Below are positions 24,727 to 34,078 of a DNA stretch of 53,736 bases, one piece after another. The position numbers were made by a program, and so were the translations under genes. Numbering within the stretch: the first letter of the stretch is position 1; each line of letters opens with the position of its first letter. The DNA is taken from the NCBI RefSeq assembly GCF_010548145.1, contig NZ_JAAGLN010000016.1, forward strand, positions 1 through 53,736, given 5' to 3'. The DNA comes from Streptomyces sp. SID10853. GTDB taxonomy: Bacteria; Actinomycetota; Actinomycetes; Streptomycetales; Streptomycetaceae. The notes under the pieces were generated by a model. It searched no databases and was not told where the DNA came from. It saw nothing but the letters and a program-made list of their open reading frames with translations.

Positions 24727-25524
24727 ATGCGAACGAACGAAGACCTCCTTTCCTCCCTCCCCGCCGATGGCACGCTCGCCGGCCGCACCGCCCTGGTCAC
24801 CGGCTCGTCCGGCGGGATCGGCGAGGCCGTTGCCCGGGTCCTCGCCGCGTCTGGCGCCGACACCGTCGTCAGCGGCCGGAATCCGGAGCGGACCCAGGCC
24901 GTAGTGGACGCGATCACCGCATCCGGCGGAAGGGCACACGCTCTCACCGCCGACCTCGGGGCCGATCCCGCCGCCATCCGCGCTTTCGCGCAGGGGGCCG
25001 AGGACGCACTCGGTGGACGAGTCGACATTCTCGTCAACAATGCGGGCGTGTACCCGGGCTTCCGCACCGACGCCGTCACCGATGACGAGATGCAGGCCCT
25101 GTGGGCCACCAACATTCGTGCCCCGCACGTCCTCGTCGCGAGCCTGGCACCGCGCATGGCCGAACGAGGTTCCGGCGCTGTGGTGAACATCGGCTCCTGG
25201 ATGGCACGCGTAGGCGTCCCGAACAAGGCCCTGTACCCGGCGACGAAGGCCGCCATCGAGCAGCTGACCCGCTCCTGGGCGGCGGAGTACGGACCGCGGG
25301 GCGTCCGCGTGAACACCGTGGCACCGGGAGCCACAGCGACACGGGGCACCGCGAAGAATGCGGACGCGCTCGCCGCGATGACGAAGGCGACGCCTGCCGG
25401 TACTCCTGTGCGCCCCATCGATATCGCCTACGCCGTCCGCTACCTCGCCTCCGACGAGGCGGCCTTCGTGCACGGGGCGACCCTCGATGTCGATGGCGGG
25501 ATGGCGGCAACCCGGCTGCGCTGA
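24727..25524 (+). CDS. SDR family oxidoreductase (FabG-like)
   Basis: The protein has 265 residues of classical SDR form: VTGSSGGIGEAVARVLAASG, the ADLGAD acidic loop, LVNNAGVYPGF, Ser in NIGSWMARVG, YPATKAAIEQL (YxxxK), and the C-terminal LDVDGGMAATRLR. It is probably a 3-oxoacyl or ketone reductase; the substrate is not readable. A very strong AGGAGGTGAT lies about 13 bases before ATG 24727, slightly far. It is divergent from the AraC regulator and separated from the tRNA by about 230 bp without genes. Confidence 0.9.
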   Translation: MRTNEDLLSSLPADGTLAGRTALVTGSSGGIGEAVARVLAASGADTVVSGRNPERTQAVVDAITASGGRAHALTADLGADPAAIRAFAQGAEDALGGRVDILVNNAGVYPGFRTDAVTDDEMQALWATNIRAPHVLVASLAPRMAERGSGAVVNIGSWMARVGVPNKALYPATKAAIEQLTRSWAAEYGPRGVRVNTVAPGATATRGTAKNADALAAMTKATPAGTPVRPIDIAYAVRYLASDEAAFVHGATLDVDGGMAATRLR

Positions 25525-25698
25525 CCGACACGCGGTCAACGTGCTGAATCGCGCCTGCCCACCGCCGTGCTCAACACGTCACGCACCCGCGTTGGACGCA
25601 GGTGTCGGCAGGTCACAGCCCGGTGCCGCCCGATCACCATGGCTTCTTGACGCCGGGTCAAGGAGGCTGATCCCCCAACTGGTCCCCAAGAATGGCCA

Positions 25699-25732
25699 AG
25701 GGCCGGTTTCGGATTTCTCCGAAACCGGCCCT
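25699..25732 (-). terminator. Terminator of the tRNA-Pro transcript
   Basis: AGGGCCGGTTTCGGA (25699-25713) pairs exactly with TCCGAAACCGGCCCT (25718-25732) around TTTC. The 15-bp perfect stem lies 19 bases beyond the 3' end of the tRNA on the - strand. Confidence 0.85.
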
Positions 25733-25751
25733 GACCTGCGACTGTCTCCAG

Positions 25752-25825
<74 letters not shown>

Positions 25826-25956
25826 ATGCCCGTCTGACCTGGGGTTTCCCCTGGCCTGACCTGCAAGAGAACCATACCCCACTCCGGCCGTCCGACCGAC
25901 TCCGCCATGGAGGGCCGTGCCGGCACGCAGGGCCACAACAGGGGGACAATCAGCGG

Positions 25957-26454
25957 ATGGACGAGAAGAGCGACGGCTCGGACGGCACCGCCAGGGATCG
26001 CGACCCGGAGGGCCGGGCGCGCAACGCGCGGCCCAGGGACGGGCTCGGGCGCCCGCTCCCCTATGGGGCCGAGGGTGTGGAGCGGCAACCGGAGGGGGTG
26101 GTGCGCACTCCCGCCGAGACCGTGCGGGAGGCGCAGCGGCTGCTCGACGCCGGGATGCCCTTTCACGCGCATGAGGTGTTCGAGGACGCCTGGAAGTCGG
26201 GGCCCGAGTCGGAGCGAGCCCTGTGGCGCGGGCTCGCGCAGCTCGCCGTCGGGCTGACGCACGCCGCCCGCGGCAATACCGCCGGCGGTGCACGGCTGCT
26301 GCTCAGGGGCGCGGGCGGACTCACCGCGTACCCCGAGGCCATGCCGTACGGGATCGACATCGGCGGGCTGACGGCCTGGGCCGGGCACCTCGCGGGCGGG
26401 CTCCGCGGACCGGTCGATCCGCGGGCCTCGGCCCCGCGTCTCACCGGCGCCTGA
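25957..26454 (+). CDS. DUF309 domain protein
   Basis: The protein has 165 residues. The N-terminal 60 residues are charged and low complexity (RDRDPEGRARNARPRDGLGR). The DUF309 core is AQRLLDAGMPFHAHEVFEDA, then WKSGPESERALWRGLAQLAV and GLTHAARGN, with the conserved His/Glu of the helix pair. DUF309 proteins are small helical proteins of unknown function. ATG 25957 has GGGGGA upstream. It is divergent from the tRNA-Pro gene, 131 bp apart. Confidence 0.88.
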   Translation: MDEKSDGSDGTARDRDPEGRARNARPRDGLGRPLPYGAEGVERQPEGVVRTPAETVREAQRLLDAGMPFHAHEVFEDAWKSGPESERALWRGLAQLAVGLTHAARGNTAGGARLLLRGAGGLTAYPEAMPYGIDIGGLTAWAGHLAGGLRGPVDPRASAPRLTGA

Positions 26455-26576
26455 CCGCCCCCTCCCCCCTTGATGCCGCTCGCCGGCCGGAGACGCCCAG
26501 TGCATCGCACCTCCGCCGTGGAGAGGCGTACGGAGCTGATCCCGGGAGTCCGGCGAGCGTGCCGTGCGGTCAGTGA

Positions 26577-28682
<2,106 letters not shown>

Positions 28683-28850
28683 ACCGGCACGCCGCGGCCC
28701 GGCCCGCAGCGCACAGCGGCCCGCCGCACCGCGCAGCACGACCCGCACTGCGGCACGGCGGCCCGGCATACGCCGCAGCGCGACCCGCACCGGTAGCCGC
28801 GCCAGGCAGCGCGGCAACGGCCCCCGCCGGGATCTCTTTAGGATGCCCGC

Positions 28851-29381
28851 ATGTCCCTCCCCCACGCGATCCTCACCGCTCTGCTCGAAAAGCCGTCGTC
28901 GGGGCTGGAGCTGACCCGGAGATTCGACAGATCGATCGGTTACTTCTGGTCGGCGACGCACCAGCAGATCTACCGCGAACTGGCGAAACTGGAGCAGTCC
29001 GGCTTCATCAGGCCGCTGCCCCAGCAGCCCTCACGGGGGCGGAAGCGGGAGTACGAGGTGCTGCCCGAGGGGCGCGCCGAGCTGACGGCCTGGGTGGCCG
29101 GCTCCGAGGACCCCAGACCCGTACGCGATCCGCTGCTGCTGCGACTGCGGGCCGCGGCCGTGGTGGGGACCCACGGCATCGGAGCCGAACTGGAACGCCA
29201 CCTCGGCCTGCACGAGCGGCAGTTGGCGGAGTATCTGGCCATCGAGGAGCGTGACTTCCCGGGCTCCTCGCTCCCGGCCGACGACCGGCTCCAGCATCTG
29301 GTGCTCCGGGGCGGGATCGAGCTGGAGAAGTACTGGATCGCCTGGCTCACCGAGGCGCTGGCCGAGGTCAGCGAAGACTGA
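28851..29381 (+). CDS. PadR family transcriptional regulator
   Basis: The protein has 176 residues. The winged-helix N-terminus is ILTALLEKPSSGLELTRRFD, then IGYFWSATHQQIYRELAKLE and a wing with GRKREYEVLPEGRAEL. The C-terminal Vir_act_alpha_C-type helices (LERHLGLHERQLAEYLAIEE) are complete. PadR proteins sense phenolic or other small molecules and usually control a neighbour; fadH, 170 bp upstream on the same strand, is the best candidate. The 168-bp gap between them is very GC-rich with no clear terminator. Confidence 0.9.
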   Translation: MSLPHAILTALLEKPSSGLELTRRFDRSIGYFWSATHQQIYRELAKLEQSGFIRPLPQQPSRGRKREYEVLPEGRAELTAWVAGSEDPRPVRDPLLLRLRAAAVVGTHGIGAELERHLGLHERQLAEYLAIEERDFPGSSLPADDRLQHLVLRGGIELEKYWIAWLTEALAEVSED

Positions 29382-29462
29382 GGCGTGCCTGGTCCGTCTT
29401 CCCCGGTGGCCCGGCGGCCCTGATTCATGTGATTTTCACGCAGCGCGGCTACGGTGGCGGCT

Positions 29463-30401
29463 GTGACCCAGATGAGCCCTCCCGGCTGGCACAGAGACCC
29501 CGGGTATACAGGAACAGGCCCTGTCCAGGAACGCTGGTGGGACGGCGCCCAGTGGACCGACCAGCTGCGGATGCCGCCTGCCGCCATCCGGCGGCGCAGG
29601 TTGCGGATCGGGGCCGCGGTCACTGCCGCCGTGGTGGTCCTGGCGGCCATCGGAGGCGGCATCTATCTGCTGACGGACGGATCGGGCTCCGGGCACACAT
29701 CGGACGCGGCGACCGCGCCGTCCAGGGCGCCTTCGGACGCCCCCAGCCGGCCGGGCGGCGGGAGCAGCGGCCAGAACGGCCAGAACGGCGGTGGCAGCGG
29801 CGGGGATCAGGGCCCCGGGCAGCAGGCACCGCCGACCGAGGACGGCTACGCCACCGACGCGGCCAGCGGGATAGCCATCCCCGTGCCGAAGGGCTGGACC
29901 GGCCAGTCGGGGACGGTCGGCGCGGGCGTGACCATCGGCAAGTACTCCTGCCCCGGCGGCACCGACTCGGACGGCAAGCCCGCAGAGTGTGTGCGCGGCG
30001 GGGTGTTCTCGGAGCCGGCGATCGCCCTGAAGATCTCCGCGACCACCGCGAAGGCGGCGGCGAAGAAGGACATCGCGGGCAACGCCAAGGAGTCGTACGG
30101 GGAGACCTCTTCGGGGATCACCTCGCACAGACTGCTCAAGTCCGAGGCCGTCACCGTGGCCGGACAGCAGGGGTACCTGGTGCGCTGGAAGGTGGTGACG
30201 AAGAAGGGCGACGACGGGTACGTCCAGTCGCTGGCCTTCCCGTCCCCCGGGGCCGAAGGCATGCTGATCATGGTCCGCTCCGGCTTCGACATCAACGCCA
30301 AGGCGCCTGCCCTCTCCGTCATGGACAAGATCACCAAGGGCATCAAGGCGGCCTCCACTTCGGGATCCGGGTCCGGGTCCGGATCGGGCGAGGGCGCCTG
30401 A
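29463..30401 (+). CDS. DUF2510 domain single-pass membrane protein
   Basis: The protein has 312 residues. The N-terminal DUF2510 motif PPGWHRDPG followed by RWWDGAQWTDQLR-like residues (ERWWDGAQWTDQ) is a short cytoplasmic module typical of actinomycetes. One TM helix (IGAAVTAAVVVLAAIGGGIY) follows basic RRRRLR, then a Ser/Gly/Gln-rich linker and an outside domain of about 180 residues (IAIPVPKGWTGQSG, YLVRWKVVTKKGD). The tail is a Gly-Ser repeat. Function unknown. GTG 29463 is preferred; ATG 29472 is possible. Confidence 0.82.
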   Translation: MTQMSPPGWHRDPGYTGTGPVQERWWDGAQWTDQLRMPPAAIRRRRLRIGAAVTAAVVVLAAIGGGIYLLTDGSGSGHTSDAATAPSRAPSDAPSRPGGGSSGQNGQNGGGSGGDQGPGQQAPPTEDGYATDAASGIAIPVPKGWTGQSGTVGAGVTIGKYSCPGGTDSDGKPAECVRGGVFSEPAIALKISATTAKAAAKKDIAGNAKESYGETSSGITSHRLLKSEAVTVAGQQGYLVRWKVVTKKGDDGYVQSLAFPSPGAEGMLIMVRSGFDINAKAPALSVMDKITKGIKAASTSGSGSGSGSGEGA

Positions 30402-30655
<254 letters not shown>

Positions 30656-30970
30656 TCAAGGCAGTACGAGCCAGTCGGCGCCGACCGCCGCCACCAGGCC
30701 CACGCACAGCAGCCAGCTCGCGACCCTGGTGCGGCCGCTGCGGCTGAGTTCGATGACCACACCGCAGAGGATCAGCGCCATCCCGTAGTCGGCCACGACC
30801 AGCAGGGACGACCGGCTGGTGATCCGCTCCGCGAGCACCAGCGCGAGCGCCGCCATCACCACGGACGCCACCGCTATACGTATCCGCCGCGCCTGACGAG
30901 GCGTCAGTCCCGGCTTCCCGGGCTCGGTCAGATCCGTGTCCACCGCTTCGCTCTGGTCAGGAGTGCTCAT
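30656..30970 (-). CDS. Small hypothetical membrane protein
   Basis: The protein has 104 residues. A charged N-terminus (PRQARRIRIA) precedes about three hydrophobic helices: VASVVMAALALVLAE, LLVVADYGMALILCGVVIE and VASWLLCVGLVAAVGADWLVL. I recognise no family with certainty; such small proteins recur next to GNAT genes in Streptomyces. Its stop codon abuts a CGGCTC hexamer repeat, so the downstream border may be variable between strains. Confidence 0.75.
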   Translation of the reverse strand: MSTPDQSEAVDTDLTEPGKPGLTPRQARRIRIAVASVVMAALALVLAERITSRSSLLVVADYGMALILCGVVIELSRSGRTRVASWLLCVGLVAAVGADWLVLP

Positions 30971-31119
30971 GAGCGGGAATCGTAACGGAGAGCGCGCGAC
31001 CGGCGTCGACCGCAGCCCGTCCTGATGCGCGGCGCGGGCCGGGAGATCCGGGAGATACTGTCCGGGCCGAGTTCACGGAGGCGCCGGTCTCCACTCCCCG
31101 TACCGAGGTGGCCGACGCC

Positions 31120-31638
31120 ATGACCCTGCACTCCTTCCGAGAGAACGGCCTGCTCGCTCTGGAGACCGAACGGCTCGTGCTGCGCGAGCAGTCACCCGCC
31201 GCGGCCGCCGTGCTGGCCGAGGGCGGCACGGCCGGACTCGACTGGCTCGACGCGGCCCCGGGCAGCGGGACACAGATCGCCGGGAAGATGGTGGCGATGG
31301 CGGCCGAGGCCGGGGCGTATCTGCCCGGATGGGGGCTGTTCGCCATCCAGCGTGCCACCGACGGCGTCACGCTGGGCGGAATCGGCTTCCACGGGCCGCC
31401 GTCCGACGGCTCGGTGGAGATCGGCTACGACCTGACGGAGTCGGCGCGAGGCGCCGGATGGGCCACCGACGCGGTGCTCGCGCTCACCCGCTGGACGCTG
31501 CAACTCCCCGCCGTCCACACGATCGTGGCCATGACGGACCCGGGCAATCTGGCCTCGCAGCAGGTCCTGCGCCGGGCCGGTTTCGTCCGGCTGGCCGACG
31601 TGGACGGGCTGTGGGCGTACGAGCTGACGGGCGACTGA
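31120..31638 (+). CDS. GNAT family N-acetyltransferase (RimJ/RimL-like)
   Basis: The protein has 172 residues. The acetyl-CoA fold is visible: ALETERLVLREQ (first strand), GWGLFAIQR, VEIGYDLTESARGAGWATDA (motif A, with the RGxGxAT-type pyrophosphate loop), and NLASQQVLRRAGFVRL (motif B, Asn). The acceptor is unknown. ATG 31120 is chosen since GAGGTG lies about ten bases upstream; GTG 31108 is the alternative. It is not obviously coupled to the next two GNAT genes. Confidence 0.88.
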   Translation: MTLHSFRENGLLALETERLVLREQSPAAAAVLAEGGTAGLDWLDAAPGSGTQIAGKMVAMAAEAGAYLPGWGLFAIQRATDGVTLGGIGFHGPPSDGSVEIGYDLTESARGAGWATDAVLALTRWTLQLPAVHTIVAMTDPGNLASQQVLRRAGFVRLADVDGLWAYELTGD

Positions 31639-31727
31639 CGGCCGGCTGACGGCCACGGACCGCCGAGGGGCCGGTCAGCCGCCGAGAGGCCGGGCGGCCG
31701 TGGCGCCACGCATCCGAAAACAGGTTG

Positions 31728-31741
31728 TGGGAGCGCTCCCC
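31728..31741. promoter_or_regulatory. CebR-like LacI-family operator
   Basis: TGGGAGCGCTCCCC contains a perfect 12-bp palindrome GGGAGCGCTCCC (31729-31740). It differs in one end base from the TGGGAGCGCTCCCA box known for the cellobiose regulator CebR in Streptomyces. It lies 20 bp before the GTG of the next gene, at or just downstream of its likely transcription start, the usual place for roadblock repression. Confidence 0.7.
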
Positions 31742-31760
31742 CGGCCCTCATAGTGACGCT

Positions 31761-32423
31761 GTGACTGCTGTGACTCCTCAGCCCTTTGTGCGCCCCTACC
31801 GCCCCGAGGACCGGCCGGCGCTCTACGACATCTGCATACGCACCGGCGAAGAGGGCGGCGACGCACGGCACTTGTACGCCGACCACGCGCTGCTGCCGAG
31901 TGTCTTCGCCGGCCCCTATGCGGAGCTCGAACCCGGTCTCGCCTTCGTGGTCGACGACGGCAGCGGCCTCCCCGTCGGATATGTCCTCGGCACCGCGGAC
32001 ACCGCACTGTTCGTCGAGCGCTTCCGTACGGAGTGGCTGCCCGCGCTGGCCGGACGGTACCCGGACCCGCCCGGTCCGCTGCGGACGCCGGCCGATCAGA
32101 TGGCCGCGCTCCTGCACCGGCCCGAGCGCATGCTGCTGCCCGAACTGGCCGCGTACCCCGCCCATCTGCACATCGATCTGCTGCCCGGCCATCAGCGTGC
32201 GGGGTTCGGGCGCGCGCTGATGACGCGCTTCATCGGCGCCCTCGCCGAGCAGGGCGTGCCCGCCGTCCATCTGGGCATGGTCACGGCCAACACCCCGGCG
32301 CGCGCGTTCTACGACCGCATCGGGTTCCACGAGATCCCGGTGCCGGACCCGGGGCCGCTGACCTACCTCGGCCTGGGCACCGGAGCCAGGCTGTCCGGCC
32401 GGCCGCCTACGCTGGCGGGATGA
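31761..32423 (+). CDS. GNAT family N-acetyltransferase (first of a tandem pair)
   Basis: The protein has 220 residues. Landmarks are VRPYRPEDRPALYDICIRTG, then the HLHIDLLPGHQRAGFGRALM motif A with the acetyl-CoA loop, and NTPARAFYDRIGFHEIPV motif B. The central insertion (MAALLHRPERMLLPEL) and the AHLHIDLLP strand are shared with the following gene, so the two are paralogues. GTG 31761 (MTAVTPQP) is chosen; an in-frame ATG at 31725 would overlap the CebR-like box. Acetyltransferases of this group are sometimes linked to glycan or amino-sugar enzymes in the literature, but no such fusion is present here. Confidence 0.87.
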   Translation: MTAVTPQPFVRPYRPEDRPALYDICIRTGEEGGDARHLYADHALLPSVFAGPYAELEPGLAFVVDDGSGLPVGYVLGTADTALFVERFRTEWLPALAGRYPDPPGPLRTPADQMAALLHRPERMLLPELAAYPAHLHIDLLPGHQRAGFGRALMTRFIGALAEQGVPAVHLGMVTANTPARAFYDRIGFHEIPVPDPGPLTYLGLGTGARLSGRPPTLAG

Positions 32424-33097
32424 CAGCAGAACCCGCCGCACACGGACGCCCGACGAGTATCGGCATCCGGCCGTTCCAGCCCTTCGACCTGCCGGGCATG
32501 TACCGGGTCTGCCTGCTGACCGGGGACTCGGGCGGCGACGCCACCGCGCTCTACCACGACCCCGATCTGCTGGGCCATGTGTACGCCGGCCCCTACCCGG
32601 CCGCCGACCCGGGCCTGACCTTCGTGGCGTCCGACGCACACGGGGTCGTCGGTTACGTCGTGGCGACCGCCGACTCGGCGGCGTACGAGAAGTGGCGCGA
32701 GGTCCACTGGTACGCCCCGCTGCGGCTGCGCCACCCGGAGTCCATGGCGGACGATCCGGGCGACGGCAGCAGGGACTGGCAGCGGGTGGCGCAGCTCCAC
32801 CGCACCCCGCCCGCGGACGGCGATCCGCTGTACGAGCGCCACCCGGCGCATCTGCACATCGACATCCTGCCGCGCGGCCAGGGCGCCGGGCTCGGCCGTC
32901 GGCTGATGTCGGCCGTACTGGACGAGCTGCGGGCGCGGGGTGTGCCGGGGCTGCATCTCGGGGTGGGCGGCGGGAATCCGGGGGCGCGCGCCTTCTATCT
33001 GGCGCTCGGCTTCACCGAGGCCGAACGGCAGGACTGGGGCTCGGTCATGGTGCTGGACCTGCGGGACGGGCCGGCGGTTCAGCGCAACAGCAGCTGA
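32420..33097 (+). CDS. GNAT family N-acetyltransferase (second of a tandem pair)
   Basis: The protein has 225 residues. It parallels its upstream neighbour: IRPFQPFDLPGMYRVCLLTG, YVVATADSAAYEKW, PAHLHIDILPRGQGAGLGRR (motif A) and NPGARAFYLALGFTEAER (motif B). The ATG at 32420 overlaps the previous stop (ATGA), so translation is coupled. Its 3' end overlaps the convergent TauE/SafE gene by 19 bp. The pair arose by duplication; substrate unknown. Control by the CebR-like box upstream of the first gene would cover both. Confidence 0.88.
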   Translation: MTAEPAAHGRPTSIGIRPFQPFDLPGMYRVCLLTGDSGGDATALYHDPDLLGHVYAGPYPAADPGLTFVASDAHGVVGYVVATADSAAYEKWREVHWYAPLRLRHPESMADDPGDGSRDWQRVAQLHRTPPADGDPLYERHPAHLHIDILPRGQGAGLGRRLMSAVLDELRARGVPGLHLGVGGGNPGARAFYLALGFTEAERQDWGSVMVLDLRDGPAVQRNSS

Positions 33098-33960
33098 ACG
33101 CCGCCCAGCACGGTAGCGCCGATCACCAGCCGCTCGAAGAGCCGCTGGTTGATCCGGTGCACACAGGCCCGCCCGATGAAGGCGCCGGGGACGACGAAGA
33201 CGACCAGCGCGGCGTCCAGCAGCAGCGACTTGGTGCCGATCAGGCCAAGGCCCACGCTGAACGGCACTTTGGTGACGTTGACGATCAGGAAGAACCAGGC
33301 CGACGTGCCGAGGAACCCCAGTTTCCGAAAGCCCGCCGAGATCAGATAGAGCGACATGACCGGCCCGCCCGCGTTGGCGACCATGGTGGTGAAGCCGCCC
33401 AGCACACCGTACGAACGGGCCATGGCCCGGCCGCGCCCGGCGCTGGGCCCCTGCGGTGCGTCGCCAGGGCCGCCGGTGGGTCCACCGGGGGCTTCACCGG
33501 CGGCTCCGTCCACGGCCTCACCGGCGGCTTCACCGGAGGCTCCGTCGGCACCGGCACCGGCAGCAGTCGTGCGCGCCGTCTCGGTGGCGCGTCTGCGCCA
33601 CAGGGTGACACCGGCCATCAGCAGCAGGATCGCGCCGATCGAGGTGCGGACCACCGCGTCGTCGGCCCAGAACAGGAACCCCGTTCCGATCACCACCCCC
33701 ACCGCGACGGCCGGGAACAGCCGCCAGAGCGTGGGCCAGTGGGCATGTCTGCGGTAGGTGAGGACGGCGAGCACATCCCCGGCGATCAGTACGGGCAGCA
33801 GTACCCCGGTCGATTCCCTGGCCGGCAGGACCGCGGCGAAGACCGCGAGGCTGATCGTGTTGGCCCCGCTGACCGCGGTCTTGGAGAAGCCGACCAGCAT
33901 CGCCGCCGCCGCGAGGGCGGCCATGCCCCCTATGTTTCCCGTGATGCTCAGCGTGTCCAT
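33079..33960 (-). CDS. TauE/SafE family sulfite/anion exporter-like permease
   Basis: The protein has 293 residues with about seven to eight hydrophobic helices in two half-repeats. Typical signatures are LVGFSKTAVSGANTISLAVF in the first half and TMVANAGGPVMSLYLISAGF in the second. Known relatives move sulfite, sulfonates or other organic anions. The cytoplasmic loop between the halves is expanded to about 55 residues of Gly/Ala/Pro repeats (GEAAGEAVDGAAGEAPGG), whose DNA is an 18-bp-like repeat. ATG 33960 is the best start, but no strong ribosome site precedes it. Confidence 0.88.
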   Translation of the reverse strand: MDTLSITGNIGGMAALAAAAMLVGFSKTAVSGANTISLAVFAAVLPARESTGVLLPVLIAGDVLAVLTYRRHAHWPTLWRLFPAVAVGVVIGTGFLFWADDAVVRTSIGAILLLMAGVTLWRRRATETARTTAAGAGADGASGEAAGEAVDGAAGEAPGGPTGGPGDAPQGPSAGRGRAMARSYGVLGGFTTMVANAGGPVMSLYLISAGFRKLGFLGTSAWFFLIVNVTKVPFSVGLGLIGTKSLLLDAALVVFVVPGAFIGRACVHRINQRLFERLVIGATVLGGVQLLLR

Positions 33961-34078
33961 AGAGCTGAGGATGCTATGCCACAGGTCGGCCAGGCCAACA
34001 GGCCGTCGGTCCCGGCACGGGTCAGGGGCCGCCGGTGCCCGACGACCCCTGACCCGCCTCACACGTGCTCGGGTACCG

